This document shows, in pieces, positions 36,001 to 47,263 of a stretch of 64,000 bases of DNA. The notes under the pieces are model-generated. The model was not told where the DNA came from. It searched no databases and saw nothing but the letters and a program-made list of their open reading frames with translations. The DNA is from Pilaira anomala (lineage: Eukaryota > Mucoromycota > Mucoromycetes > Mucorales > Mucoraceae). The translations under genes were made by a program, and so were the position numbers. Numbering within the stretch: position 1 is the stretch's first letter; every line of letters starts with the position of its first letter. The stretch is taken from the NCBI GenBank assembly GCA_025716855.1, contig JAIXMQ010000007.1, positions 248,001 to 312,000 on the forward strand. Reading direction: 5' to 3'.

Positions 36001-36759
36001 TAATCCTCAAGTGGCATTACCTATGGGGTATGGTCAGTCTAAGTTTATTGCTGAGCAATTACTTCAATTTCTTGTTGAGAAAAAAAGTAGGCTTACTCTA
36101 TTTATTTAAGATTGATTTACTGATTTTGTTTCTTTTTAGATATGCCTTGTTATATTCATCGTGTTGGACAATTATGTGGCGATAGTATTACAGGAGCTTG
36201 GAATACCACTGAAATGTATCCGTTAACCTTAATAGGTGGCGCTTGCCATATGAAAAAAGTAAGTCATTCAATATCCTAACAGTATTTTGATGTATGATCT
36301 TATGATTAACCTCCATTCAATTGCTTATAGATGCCAGACTTGAGTATTACTGTAAATTGGTTGCCAGTTGATTTTGCCGGAAATGCAATTGTAGATATCA
36401 TGATGAAAACAGCTATGAGATTCCCAGAATCTATAGACAAAACAATTTTTCATATTGTGAATGCAAACGAAATTAGCTGGTCATGTTTACTAGACTCTAT
36501 GAAAGAGTGCGGTATGATATTTGATGTAATCGATCCTGTAGCTTGGGTTGAAGAGGTGTCTGGAGATCAAAGCAACCCCTGTTATAAGCTTTTGGGCTTT
36601 TATCAAAAGTTATTTATAAATGGCCAAAGACCACCGGTAAAATGGAAGACAAGCAATACATGTGCGTTAGCTCCTACTATAAAACAAGCGCCTAATGTCA
36701 GTGAAAAATTCTCTATTTACCTTGACCATTGGAAGCTGGTTGGATTCTATAATCAATAA
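33074..36759 (+). CDS. NRPS-like adenylation-thiolation-reductase (A-T-R), array copy 1
   Basis: Nine exons (33074..33654, 33719..33868, 33932..34153, 34224..34309, 34382..34652, 34702..34871, 34935..36086, 36140..36258, 36331..36759) give 1059 aa. The adenylation domain covers about 1-530: A3 motif SSGTTAAPKVV, A5-like LSMSE, A7 YATKDLV, A8 GRADDTLVMVNGEKTNPLPME and A10-like SDKGTISRKRS. The carrier (thiolation) domain at about 550-630 holds LFKQGLNSLLSIQL, whose Ser would carry phosphopantetheine. The Lys2-type thioester reductase at about 680-1059 has GATGSLG for NAD(P)H, ISSVSATG and the YGQSK active-site Tyr/Lys. Expected reaction: acid to acyl-AMP, to thioester, to aldehyde. No condensation domain. 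Unusual: Ala in place of Gly after SGTT, Asn before the carrier Ser. AATAAA overlaps the stop codon. Confidence 0.85.
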
Positions 36760-37159
36760 AGTTGTTTTTATCACATATTAATCCTGTTTAAGTGATCATA
36801 GTTCAGGAGATAGTCTTTTTCGTATGGACAGATTTAGATAAAAACAAATTTTAAAGGAGAAGTTTATTGTTTTATTTAGCTGCAGGCACGTGCTTCTTTA
36901 CAATTTAGAATAAAGCCGACTTGCTAATGATAACTTTATATCCAAACAGGAGAGCTTTACCAAGGAATTGTAATTTATGACAATCGTTATTCTCATATAA
37001 TTTATACCAGTTAAGTAGTTTTATAAACCTGCGTATCATTAAAAATAAAGGGATATCACAACAACCGTACAGCTTTACATATAAATACTCGAAGTAAAAA
37101 TAAAAATATACTCTTTTTCTTAAATCCCTCATTTTTTTTTTTAAATCAAAAAATTGCAT
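36760..37159. promoter_or_regulatory. Intergenic/promoter before copy 2
   Basis: 400 bp. It contains GCTGCAGGCACGTGC at 36881..36895, the block TTTAGAATAAAGC (similar to TTTAGAATAGGGC before copy 5) and TATAAATA at 37080..37087, 80 bp before the ATG. Confidence 0.55.
37080..37087 (+). promoter_or_regulatory. TATA box of array copy 2
   Basis: TATAAATA followed by CTC; equivalent boxes precede copies 3, 4 and 5. Confidence 0.65.
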
Positions 37160-40100
37160 ATGTCGCCTTTTGATGCTATGTCGCTTGTAAAAGAGCCTCA
37201 TTTTCCTGTGAAGGATTATTATAGTTTTATCAATCTCTTTCAAAAACAAGCAGAAAAATTCAAGGACAATATCTATGTTCGGTATGAAACTGTATCTAAT
37301 GAAGGTGTTATTAAAATAAAAACACTTACGTATGGTCAAGTTGACTTGATTACTACTAATTTGGCGTGTAAATTTCATGAAAAACTGAGCAAGAAGGCGG
37401 TAATTTCGATACTAGAAGATCACTCGGTTTATTATGTTATTCTGCTTTATGCATTGTTTAAGCTTCGAGTTCCGGTTCAAATGATATCTACCCGTAATTC
37501 AGTGGCTTCTGTATGCAGCCTGCTGAATCAAGTAAATTCTGAATGCTTGGTTTATGGGGAGTCTTACCAAAACATCAAGGAGGCTGTTTCGAAAGAACTT
37601 ATGGCTATAGAATGCTTACCTAGACCAGGCCTTAATCTTGAAGAGCTATCAAAAGTTCCATTAAATCCCAAGTTTGATCAGATACTGGATCAAAATTTTA
37701 CTGAGAAGGATTTGAAAAGATCACTTGCCATAGTTCACAGGTGCAGTATTGTTTATATATTATGCATATGTAGCTCACTATACTAACAACTTTAAATAGT
37801 TCTGGAACAACCAATACACCGAAAGCTGTTACATGGAGCAATCAATTTCTTATGTACTTTATCCAGTCTTTTCAACATACATTTTATAAACGTAAACAGT
37901 TTGAGTTCATAGAAGATGAAAATGATATTTTAATTGGTATCACACCCTCGTAGGTAAACAAATGATCTTTGTTTATACAGAATTCTGACCAGTTTCTTCC
38001 CTAGATGCCATATGTTTGGTAATTATTCTAATTTTCATTGTATACTTTCCGGAGGTTCAGTTTACTATTTTCAACAATTTCCGCCTTCACCTTTACACAC
38101 GATTAAGGTGATGAAACAACAGAACATTACACGTATGAATGCACCACCTTATTTTATCAATCAGATCATTCAATGTATGCAGGAAACGGATGACTTTGAA
38201 CCTTTTAAAAAAATGAAATTTATTGGGTAAGAGTTATATTAATTATATCCTCTTTAAGTATACTTACTTATTAATTTATATAGAACAGGAGGAGCCGCAA
38301 CTCCAAGAGTAATCGATGACTTATTTTTGAAGCATGGTATTAATGCATTGAACATGTTTAGTATGTCTGGTAAGTAGAATTTTAATCCTAAATTTTACAA
38401 TCGCTCATTTTTCGTTTAAAGAATGCTTTAATTTAATCTCATCCGATCCTTCGAATGAAAGAATTAACACCAATACGTACTTCTTTCTTCATGATGCTGA
38501 GTCTCATTGTTACTTGGAACCTTTTGATGAGAATCGGTATCAATTGGTTATCAAGAAAGAATCTCCTTTTCTTGCTACAGGTGTTCAAAATAGAAAAAAT
38601 GGTGATTATGCTACTAAAGATTTGTTAGTAAAGAGTAAAGATGTTAGTAATGGATACAATTATGCGGGCCGTGCTGATGATGTTTTAGTCATGTAAGTAG
38701 ATTTGAAGATACGAAGATCGTATATTGAAAATAGTCAAAATAGGAGCAATGGAGAGAAAACCAACCCTCTACCAATGGAAGAAGTAATAAGGACAAATCC
38801 TTTGGTATCTAATTGTACAGTTATTGCAGAAGGCCGAGAAAGAGCTGCAGCTCTTATTGAACTAAATTTTGAATTTGCAAAAGACTATTGTCTTGAAACA
38901 GTTTTTGAAAAAGGTTTGTTTTTCGCTTATATAATGTTTTTTACATCGTGTCTAATTTTTATTCTAGTTCACGAAAGTGTAGTAAAAGCGAATGAAGATG
39001 CCCCAGACCATAGCGTTATTTTGCCCGAAATGGTAAAAATTATTCCTTTTTCTAAACACTTGGTGATTTCTGATAAGGGTGTCATTTCAAGAAAGCGATC
39101 AATTGAATGCTTTAAAGAAGAAGTAGAAGCCATGTATGCTCAATTTAATTTTAAAAAAGTCACTGGTAAACGAAAGACGTGTCATGAAAGTTCTGGTAAT
39201 ATTGAAGCCAGCGTCATGAACAGTGTGGTACGCGTATTGAACCCAACAAGTCAATTAGACAAAAACGTATCTTTGTTCAAACAAGGACTTGATTCTTTAT
39301 TGTCTATTCAACTTCAAAATTATTTCTCTGAAGATATTGCACCTGTGCCTCAATACTTTGCATACGAGTATCCAACTATTTCTGCCATAATTAATTATTT
39401 TGAACATGAAGCACGGCCATCCAAAAAAATTGCTATCGCAAAAGAGTTTGATTATCAAAATACGACAAATATTCTCAACCAGTATTTACAGAGGTCGTCT
39501 AAGGACTTGGTTCGAGCTGCTGTAACAGAGTATGCTGATCCAAATGATGATAAAGAGCATATCGTTCTCTTGACAGGTGCGACTGGATCACTTGGCTCGG
39601 CCATTCTATTAAATCTTCTTGACAACCCAAAGGTCAAAAAAATCTATGCGCTTGTTCGTGGTAGCCATTCAAACAATTTAATGGATAGAATAGTAGAATC
39701 TTTTAGAAAGAGAGGTCTGTCCGAATCTAAACTACATGAAGCAGGCCGTGTGCAAGCCTTACCAATGAACTTGGAACAAGAGTATCTTGGAATGTCCTTT
39801 GAAGCTTACAATCAAATCAAGTCTGAAACTACTCTTGTACTTTTATGTGGTTGGTTGCTTGATTTTAATCAGCCTGTAGCTCATTACGAGACAGAATGTA
39901 TCAAAGGACTTTACAATATGGTCAAGTTTGCCAACAAGGAGCTTAATCCAATACATCTTCATTTTATTTCAAGTGTAAGTGCTACAGGAGCTTATGGTTC
40001 TTATGTCCCAGAAACTGTCATGCCTAATGACCCGAAAGTTGCATTGCCTATGGGATATGCTCAGTCAAAATTTATTGTCGAACAATTATTTCATTATTTC

Positions 40101-40777
40101 GTGGAAACAAAAAGTATGCCTGTTTTTTATTACCATCGAAGTTTTTTTTTTACTAATCATTTTGGTTTAGATATGCCTTGTTTTATTTACCGGGTTGGTC
40201 AGTTATGTGGAGATAGTATTACAGGCTACTGGAACACATCTGAAATGTATCCTTTAATATTAATTAGTGGCGCTAAATACATGAAGAAAGTAAGTACCGA
40301 TCATGCTTTCAACACAATGCTGAATATTAAGCCCATTTTTTTTACTAGCTACCCAACTTAAATACAGCTGTGAATTGGTTGCCGGTTAATTTTGCAGGTC
40401 AAGCTATCGCTGATATTATGATAAAGACATCTACTAGCTCACCTGTTTCTGCTAACGACGCTGTTTTTCATATTGTAAACACAAATCAAGTGAATTGGTC
40501 TTCATTAATTGATTCAATGAAAAACTGTGGCATGGTATTTGATGTAGTCGAACCCACGACTTGGGTAGAAGAGATATACCGAGATCAAAACAACCCTTGT
40601 TACAAGCTTTTAGGATTTATTCAAAATTTGTTTGAAAATAAAAATAATGGGACGACTAACTGGGTAACAAATAAAACAACTGAACTGTCAGGTTGTATGA
40701 AGGTGGCACCTACTGTTACCGATCGATTTGTAGCTTATCTCAGACATTGGAGGGAGGTTGGCTTTTACACTAATTAA
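37160..40777 (+). CDS. NRPS-like A-T-R reductase, array copy 2
   Basis: Nine exons (37160..37740, 37800..37949, 38005..38226, 38284..38369, 38422..38692, 38744..38913, 38968..40113, 40171..40289, 40349..40777) give 1057 aa. Exon lengths match copy 1 except exon 7, two codons shorter. The start is ATG 37160; an upstream TTG frame extension is ignored because homology begins at MSPFDAMSL. Motifs: SSGTTNTPKAV, GRADDVLVM then NGEKTNPLPMEE, carrier LFKQGLDSLLSIQL (Asp-Ser, the canonical form), reductase GATGSLG, ISSVSATG and YAQSK. Same inferred chemistry as copy 1. A 425-bp stretch (39669..40093) is identical to copy 3, though flanking sequence differs. AATAAA follows the stop. Intact by all checks. 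Confidence 0.85.
39669..40093 (+). repeat. 425-bp tract identical to 43636..44060 (gene conversion)
   Basis: Reading the two paralogs line by line, no difference is seen over 425 bp at constant offset 3967, while the sequence immediately outside differs at many positions. It lies in the reductase half of exon 7. Confidence 0.85.
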
Positions 40778-41092
40778 TTAAATAAAGTTGTTTTTTATAA
40801 ATTTTTCTATAAAAGCACAAAAAAAAAAAAAAATGTCTCCTGTTGCGTGAACATATTTAGCTAAATGAAAGATTTTAGAACAAGACTGGATTTTCCAGTG
40901 ATTTTTTATATCTGAATACCAAGGTTTCAGAAGGCCGTGGCAATCGTTTTCTACATTATTATATTACCATTTTTGTTTTTTTGTAAATATTACTGTGACT
41001 TTTATAATCGTTTCGAACATATAAATATTCTCGGTTCAGAAACGAAGAATAGTGTTTCTCTTCTTTTTATATTTCTTATTCTGAAAATGAAA
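40778..41092. promoter_or_regulatory. Intergenic/promoter before copy 3
   Basis: 315 bp with TATAAATA at 41020..41027, 73 bp before the ATG. An in-frame ATG at 40937 precedes this box and so is unlikely to be used. Confidence 0.55.
41020..41027 (+). promoter_or_regulatory. TATA box of array copy 3
   Basis: TATAAATA followed by TTC. Confidence 0.6.
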
Positions 41093-44000
41093 ATGCCTTC
41101 TTTTGATGAAATCTCGTTAGTAAAAGAGCCTCGTTTTCCCATCAAAGATTATGGTTGCTATATCAATCTTTTTCAAAAACAAGCAAAGAAGCACAAGGAA
41201 AATGTATATGTTCGATACGAAGTTGTATCTACGGAAGGAAATATACAAGTCAAAACGCTTACGTATGGTCAGGTTGACTTAATTGCTACTAATTTGGCTT
41301 GCGAATTTTATGAGAAGTTTGCTAAAAAGTCTGTAATTTCTATACTTGAAGACCACTCAGTTTATTACCTTATTTTATTATATGCGTTCTATAAACTGCG
41401 CGTTCCTGTCCAGATGATATCTACTCGTAATTCATCTTCTGCAGTATGCAGTTTGCTAAATCAAGTAAATTCCGGCTGCTTAGTTTACGGCGACTCTTAT
41501 CAACAAATCAAGAATCACACTTTAAAAGAAATAATAGATATCGAATGTATACCTCGACCAAAACTTAACTTAGAAGAATTGTCTAAGGCTCCATTAAATC
41601 CCAAATTTGAAAGGATACTAGATCAAACTTTTACAGAAAAAGATTTAAAAAAGACGCTGAATATAGGCCACAGGTTCATTTTATTTTTATTTGTTGTTAT
41701 TTTGCATAATCTATCTCATGTTGTTAATATGATAACTTTAGTTCCGGAACAACCAATACTCCAAAAGTTGTACATTGGAGTAATCAATTTGTCATGTATT
41801 TCATTCAGACATATTCTCAAACATTTTATAAACGTGATTTATTACAGTTTATTGAAGATGAAAATGATATCTTAATTGGAATTACCCCATCGTAAGTAAC
41901 TTTATTGTTGAAAAAACAGAAAACCGGTTTACAATAATTTACTTTTTTCTAGATGTCACTTGTTTGGTGTCTATTCCAATTTTCATTGTGTGCTTTCTGG
42001 TGGTTCAGTTTACTTTTTCCAACATTTCCCACCTTCGCCAAGATATACTATTGAAGTTATGAAGCAACAAAACGTCACTCGTTTAAACGCACCCCCCTAT
42101 TTTATTAATCAGATAATCCTCCAGATGCAGGAGACAGGAGATGTGCAGCCTTTTCAAAAGTTAAAATTTATTGCGTAGGTCCTAATATATTTATAATATA
42201 TATTATATACTTTATTTGTGCTCATACAGTTTTATATATAGAACCGGTGGAGCAGCGACGCCAAAAAGTATTGATGAATTTTATACAAAACATAGAATAA
42301 ATATAATAAGCATGTTCGCAATGTCTGGTAAGTATAATTGCTTTATTTTTGGATAGAATAATAATCAATTTATTGTAGAGGCTTTTAACTTACTTGCAAC
42401 TGATGGTACACATGCGAGAGTCGACAGTAACACATATTTCTTCCTTCAAGATGCACTGAAACATGCTTACTTGGAGCCGTTTGAGAACCGATTTCAGCTA
42501 ATCATCATGAAAGATTCTCCTTTTCTTGCAACTGATGTACAGAACAGACAAAATGGAGAGTATGCTACTAAGGATTTATTTGTAAAGAGCAAGCGTATCG
42601 AAAACGGGTACAATTACGCAGGCCGTGCTGATGATATTTTGGTCATGTAAGTCATTCTATCTGTTAAAAATTTAGTATAGGCTAAACAGGAATGAAATAG
42701 GATTAATGGAGAAAAAACCAATCCTATACCAATGGAAGATATAATTAAAGCGAATCATTTTGTATCCAATTGTACAATTATTGCCGAAGGCCAACAAATA
42801 TCTTCAGTACTTATCGAACTCAATTTTGAGAATGTAAAAGACGCTTGTCTTGATGTAGTACTGGAAAAAAGTAATTAATTTATAACATCGCAGTTTTACT
42901 CTTTAACTTTTTTTTTCAACTTTATTTAACTTTATTGTAGTCCATGAAAGTGTAAAGAAGGCAAACGAGGATGCGCCAAAACATAGTGCTATATTACCCG
43001 AAATGGTTAAAATTATTCCCTTATCTAAAAACTTGATTGCCTCCGATAAAGGTACAATTTCAAGAAACCGATCGATTGCTTATTTCCAAGCTGAAGTCGA
43101 TGCCATGTATGCCCAATTCAGTACAGAGACTACCAAAAAGCGAAAGACAATTCATAACACCGATAGCATTGAGACTATTATCATGAATAGCGTGACACGT
43201 GTATTAAATCCAACCAGTCCCTTAGATAAGAACACCTCATTGTTTAACCAAGGGCTTGACTCGTTATTGTCTATCCAGCTTCAAAATTATCTTTCAAAAG
43301 AAATTTCACCCGTTTCTCAAGAATTTATGTATGATTATCCTACTATCTTCAGCATGATCGATTATTTCCAGCGAGGGGCGCATCAACCAAAAAAGATTGC
43401 TGTAATAAAGGAGTTTGATTATCAAAATACGACGGATATTCTCGGCAAATATTTACAGCGGGCATCCATAGACTTGGTACCAGCTGTCGTGACTGAATAT
43501 GCTGATCCAAATGATGATAGAGAACATGTGGTTCTCTTAACAGGTGCTACTGGATCTCTTGGTACAGCTATATTGTCAAAATTACTTGAAAATATTAAGA
43601 TTAAAAAAGTTTATGCGCTTGTTCGTGGTAACCAGTCAAACAATTTAATGGATAGAATAGTAGAATCTTTTAGAAAGAGAGGTCTGTCCGAATCTAAACT
43701 ACATGAAGCAGGCCGTGTGCAAGCCTTACCAATGAACTTGGAACAAGAGTATCTTGGAATGTCCTTTGAAGCTTACAATCAAATCAAGTCTGAAACTACT
43801 CTTGTACTTTTATGTGGTTGGTTGCTTGATTTTAATCAGCCTGTAGCTCATTACGAGACAGAATGTATCAAAGGACTTTACAATATGGTCAAGTTTGCCA
43901 ACAAGGAGCTTAATCCAATACATCTTCATTTTATTTCAAGTGTAAGTGCTACAGGAGCTTATGGTTCTTATGTCCCAGAAACTGTCATGCCTAATGACCC

Positions 44001-44743
44001 GAAAGTTGCATTGCCTATGGGATATGCTCAGTCAAAATTTATTGTCGAACAATTATTTCAATACCTTTTAGAAAAAAAGAGTAGGTCCAAATTATTGATC
44101 TGAAATTTTTTTACTAATTTTTTTTTAGATATGCCCTGTTACGTTTATCGTGTTGGACAGTTATGTGGTGATAGTACTACAGGATCATGGAATACAACCG
44201 AAATGTATCCACTGACTTTAGTTAGTGGTAGCAGTTATATGAAAAAAGTAATGCGCTTATATCTTATTTATAAAAATTGATATGCATGACTAATTCTTTT
44301 TTTTTTCGGTTTAGATGCCAAATTTAGATATCACAGTAAACTGGATGCCAGTGGATTATGCAGGTAATGCGATCGCAGACATTATGATGACCACTGCTAC
44401 CCAGTTTCCAGTCTCTGCAGACAAAACAATCTTTCATATTGTCAATGTAAACGAAATCAGCTGGTCAACTTTACTGACTTCTATGAGACAATGCGGTATG
44501 CAGTTTGATGTAATTGATCCTGTGTATTGGGTCGAAGAAATAGCCAAAGACCAGAAAAATCCTTGTTATAAACTTTTGGGATCTTATCGAAAGTTATTTG
44601 TTAATAGCCAAAGTTTTTCAGCTCGGTGGGAGACAAGTAATACACGTATTTTGGCTCCTAATATGAAAGAAGCGCCTACAGTAGGCGATCAATTCCCTAT
44701 CTACCTTCAGCGTTGGGAGCAAGCAGGATTTTATTACCAATAA
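41093..44743 (+). CDS. NRPS-like A-T-R reductase, array copy 3
   Basis: Nine exons (41093..41673, 41742..41891, 41953..42174, 42242..42327, 42379..42646, 42701..42870, 42941..44080, 44129..44247, 44315..44743) give 1054 aa. ATG 41093 gives a first exon of exactly 581 nt as in copies 1 and 2; an ATG two codons upstream is also possible. Motifs: SSGTTNTPKVV, GRADDILVM then NGEKTNP, carrier LFNQGLDSLLSIQL, reductase GATGSLG, ISSVSATG, YAQSK. The middle of its reductase domain has been overwritten by, or donated to, copy 2 (43636..44060). Exon 5 is one codon shorter than in the sisters and the A8 region starts MINGEKTNPIPME. AATAAA follows the stop. Same inferred role: acid activation and reductive release. 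Confidence 0.85.
43636..44060 (+). repeat. 425-bp tract identical to 39669..40093 (gene conversion)
   Basis: Partner of the tract in copy 2; same exon, same reading frame, identical on visual comparison. Confidence 0.85.
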
Positions 44744-45146
44744 GTAAATAAAGTTTTACCCCATTATTTATTAATGATAAACAATAATATATATATAGGA
44801 GGTAAATGTTAAAAAAATGTACAGATTTCAATAATAGTTGAAGGCAGGTCCTACTTTTTTTTTTTTTCTTTTTTTGCTTTGTTTGCTTTACAGGAACCTG
44901 CTTAATAATTTCAAATAGGGCCAAACTTCGTAATAATTTCTAAAGGAAGATTATAATAAGAGTTGACAGAATATGTTTCGATTGTTCTTATCATTAAACT
45001 GTCAATTAACGCATAATGCTAAAAAAAAAAAAAAAAAAAAAAATAAGAGTGTATTTTTCATATAAATACTTTTCAAACGAAATATTTTTAGTTTTTTAAT
45101 CTCTTACACCACTCATCTTAAACAGTCAAGAAAACTATTAATACAA
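44744..45146. promoter_or_regulatory. Intergenic/promoter before copy 4
   Basis: 403 bp, with A and T runs and TATAAATA at 45061..45068, 86 bp before the ATG. The block TTTCAAATAGGGCC near 44909 resembles the TTTAGAATAGGGC element before copy 5. Confidence 0.5.
45061..45068 (+). promoter_or_regulatory. TATA box of array copy 4
   Basis: TATAAATA followed by CTT; kept although the gene lacks the A domain. Confidence 0.6.
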
Positions 45147-46741
45147 ATGTCATCTTCTATTGAAACCAAAGTCTTGGACATTTTGACTCGTGTACTTAAC
45201 CCAAGCAATCCGTTGGATAAGGATATTTCTTTATTCAACCAAGGACTTAATTCCTTATTATCCATTCAACTTGAAAATTTCCTTGAAGAAGAGATTACAA
45301 CTTTACCAGAATATTTTATGTACGATTATCCAACTATTAACAGCATGATTGAGTATTTCGTAGAAGAAGCTGGCGAAGACGATGATGAATTCGATGATGC
45401 TCCTGTCGTCAAGACATTTGATTACCAAAGTACCACTGATATACTGAATAAATATTTACAAGCCGCCTCTACTGATTTAGTCTCCCCTGCTGTAACAGAA
45501 TACTCTGACAGCGAGCAAGTTGTTATATTGACAGGTGCTACTGGCTCTCTTGGTGCATCCATCTTATTAAAGCTTCTTGAAAACCCCAAAATTAAAAAAG
45601 TCTATGCTCCTGTTCGTGGTAACTCGTCAACTGACTTAATGGGTAGAATTTCAGAGTCTTTTAAAAAGAGAGGTCTTTCTGAGACTAAATTACATGAAGC
45701 TGGTCGTGTAGAGCCTTTACTCATGAGTATGGAACAAGAAAATCTTGGTTTATCTGTAGAAACTTACAACCAGCTCAAGTCTGAAGCTACTATGGTGCTT
45801 TTATGTGGTTGGATTCTTGATTTTAACCAACCTATTGCTCATTACGATAACGAATGTATCAAAGGACTATATAACATGGTTAAATTTGTAAACAAGGAGA
45901 TCAAACCCATTCATCTTCATTTTATCTCCAGTATTAGTGCTACGGGTGAATACGGTAGCTATGTCCCCGAAGCTGCCATACCAAATGACCCCACAGTTGC
46001 TTATCCTATGGGTTATGGACAATCTAAGTTTATTGTCGAACAGTTATTCAATTACCTTGTTGAAAGCAAAAGTAAGTTTCTTTTCTTCGGTGATCAATTG
46101 TCACACTAATTTTTTTTTGTTATAGATATGCCTTGTTATATCCATCGTGTTGGACAATTATGTGGAAACAGTGTTACAGGATCTTGGAACACAACTGAAA
46201 TGTACCCTTTAATGCTTATGGGCGGTGCCAATTATATGAAAAAAGTAAGTATAGCCTATAAAAAAAAATATTCTTTTCTAAGACTAAATATTTTCTTTCT
46301 TACTCCTAGTTACCAAACTTAAATACTGGTGTAAACTGGTTACCCGTTGATTATGCAGCTCAGGCTATTGCAGATATTATGGTAAAGACCTCTAACAGCT
46401 CTCCAGCTTCTGCTAGCGACGCCATCTTTCATATCGCAAACCCTAACGAAATTAGCTGGTCTTCATTGCTTGAAACAATGAAAAGCTGTGGTTTGGTATT
46501 TGATGTAGTTGATCCCACTGCTTGGGTTGAAGAAGTATCCAAAGACCAAAGTAATCCCTGTTATAAACTCTTGGGATTCATTCAAAAGCACGTTGGAAAT
46601 GAAAAGAGTGATGCAACTGGTTGGCAAACTAGCAAGACGGTCATGTGGGTAGAGAGTATGAAGACCGCACCTACTGTAAATGATAAATTCTCTGCCTATC
46701 TTGAGCAATGGAAGCAAGTTGGGTTCTGTAGCAACCAATAA
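45147..46741 (+). CDS. Stand-alone thiolation-reductase (T-R) protein, array copy 4
   Basis: Three exons (45147..46071, 46126..46244, 46310..46741) give 491 aa. The protein begins with a clean ATG (MSSSIETKVLDILTRVLNP) just upstream of the carrier domain and lacks the ~550-residue adenylation half. The carrier motif LFNQGLNSLLSIQL keeps the phosphopantetheine Ser; the reductase keeps GATGSLG, ISSISATG and YGQSK. Exon 1 corresponds to the second part of exon 7 in copies 1-3, and the other two introns are in the same places. There is no frameshift or stop, so it looks under selection. It could receive an acyl-AMP from a partner A domain in trans, or act on a pre-loaded thioester; either is inference. 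It has its own TATA box and an AATAAA downstream. Confidence 0.82.
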
Positions 46742-47263
46742 TTAATTCATCTCTAATAATAATTAAAAATAAGCAATACTCATACAGTTAATACCTAATA
46801 ATAATAATAAATAAAAAGTTTTTGTTCTCTCTATTTTTTTTTTTTTTTTTTCGTTGGTCATACTGGGAGTCAATTAAGAAGTAAAAATTCTACTGACAGT
46901 GTCAGAAAGAAGTGTGTAGCCATAATGACAAAGTCAATTAAAAAAAGAAAGGGTGTTTCTGTTTTATTTAACCTGCAGTAAAAATTTAGAATAGGGCGGA
47001 ATTGTCTGACGAGTTTTCGCTCGAGTTAACAAGAATTAGAGAAGCTCAGAATAGACACTGCAGATTATCCTATAAGTATTTAATGTTTGTTGTTATTTAT
47101 TTCCCCAAATCTTATGTGGGTTTTCCCGTAGCCTATAAAAAAAATAAGGGATTTATCAATCGTATAAATATTCCTTCATTACAAAAAAAGACATAAGAGC
47201 ATTCAGTTATTCTTTTCTCTTTTTTTTTTTTAAAAAAAATAACTCTCGCCTTTAAATCACAAA
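46742..47263. promoter_or_regulatory. Intergenic/promoter before copy 5
   Basis: 522 bp; AATAAA near 46810 for copy 4, a TTTAGAATAGGGC block near 46985 shared with the copy 2 promoter, and TATAAATA at 47163..47170. Confidence 0.5.
47163..47170 (+). promoter_or_regulatory. TATA box of relic copy 5
   Basis: TATAAATA followed by TTC, about 100 bp before the relic ATG. Confidence 0.5.

Noticed and set aside
40937..41092. N-terminal hydrophobic extension of A-T-R copy 3 from an upstream in-frame ATG
   Set aside because: Homology of copies 1, 2 and 5 starts at the ATG at 41093, exon 1 length then equals 581 nt as in the sisters, and the TATA box lies inside the extension.
33074..46741. The array as a classical multimodular NRPS or PKS cluster
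   Set aside because: No condensation, ketosynthase or thioesterase domains, and no tailoring, transporter or regulator genes between the copies.
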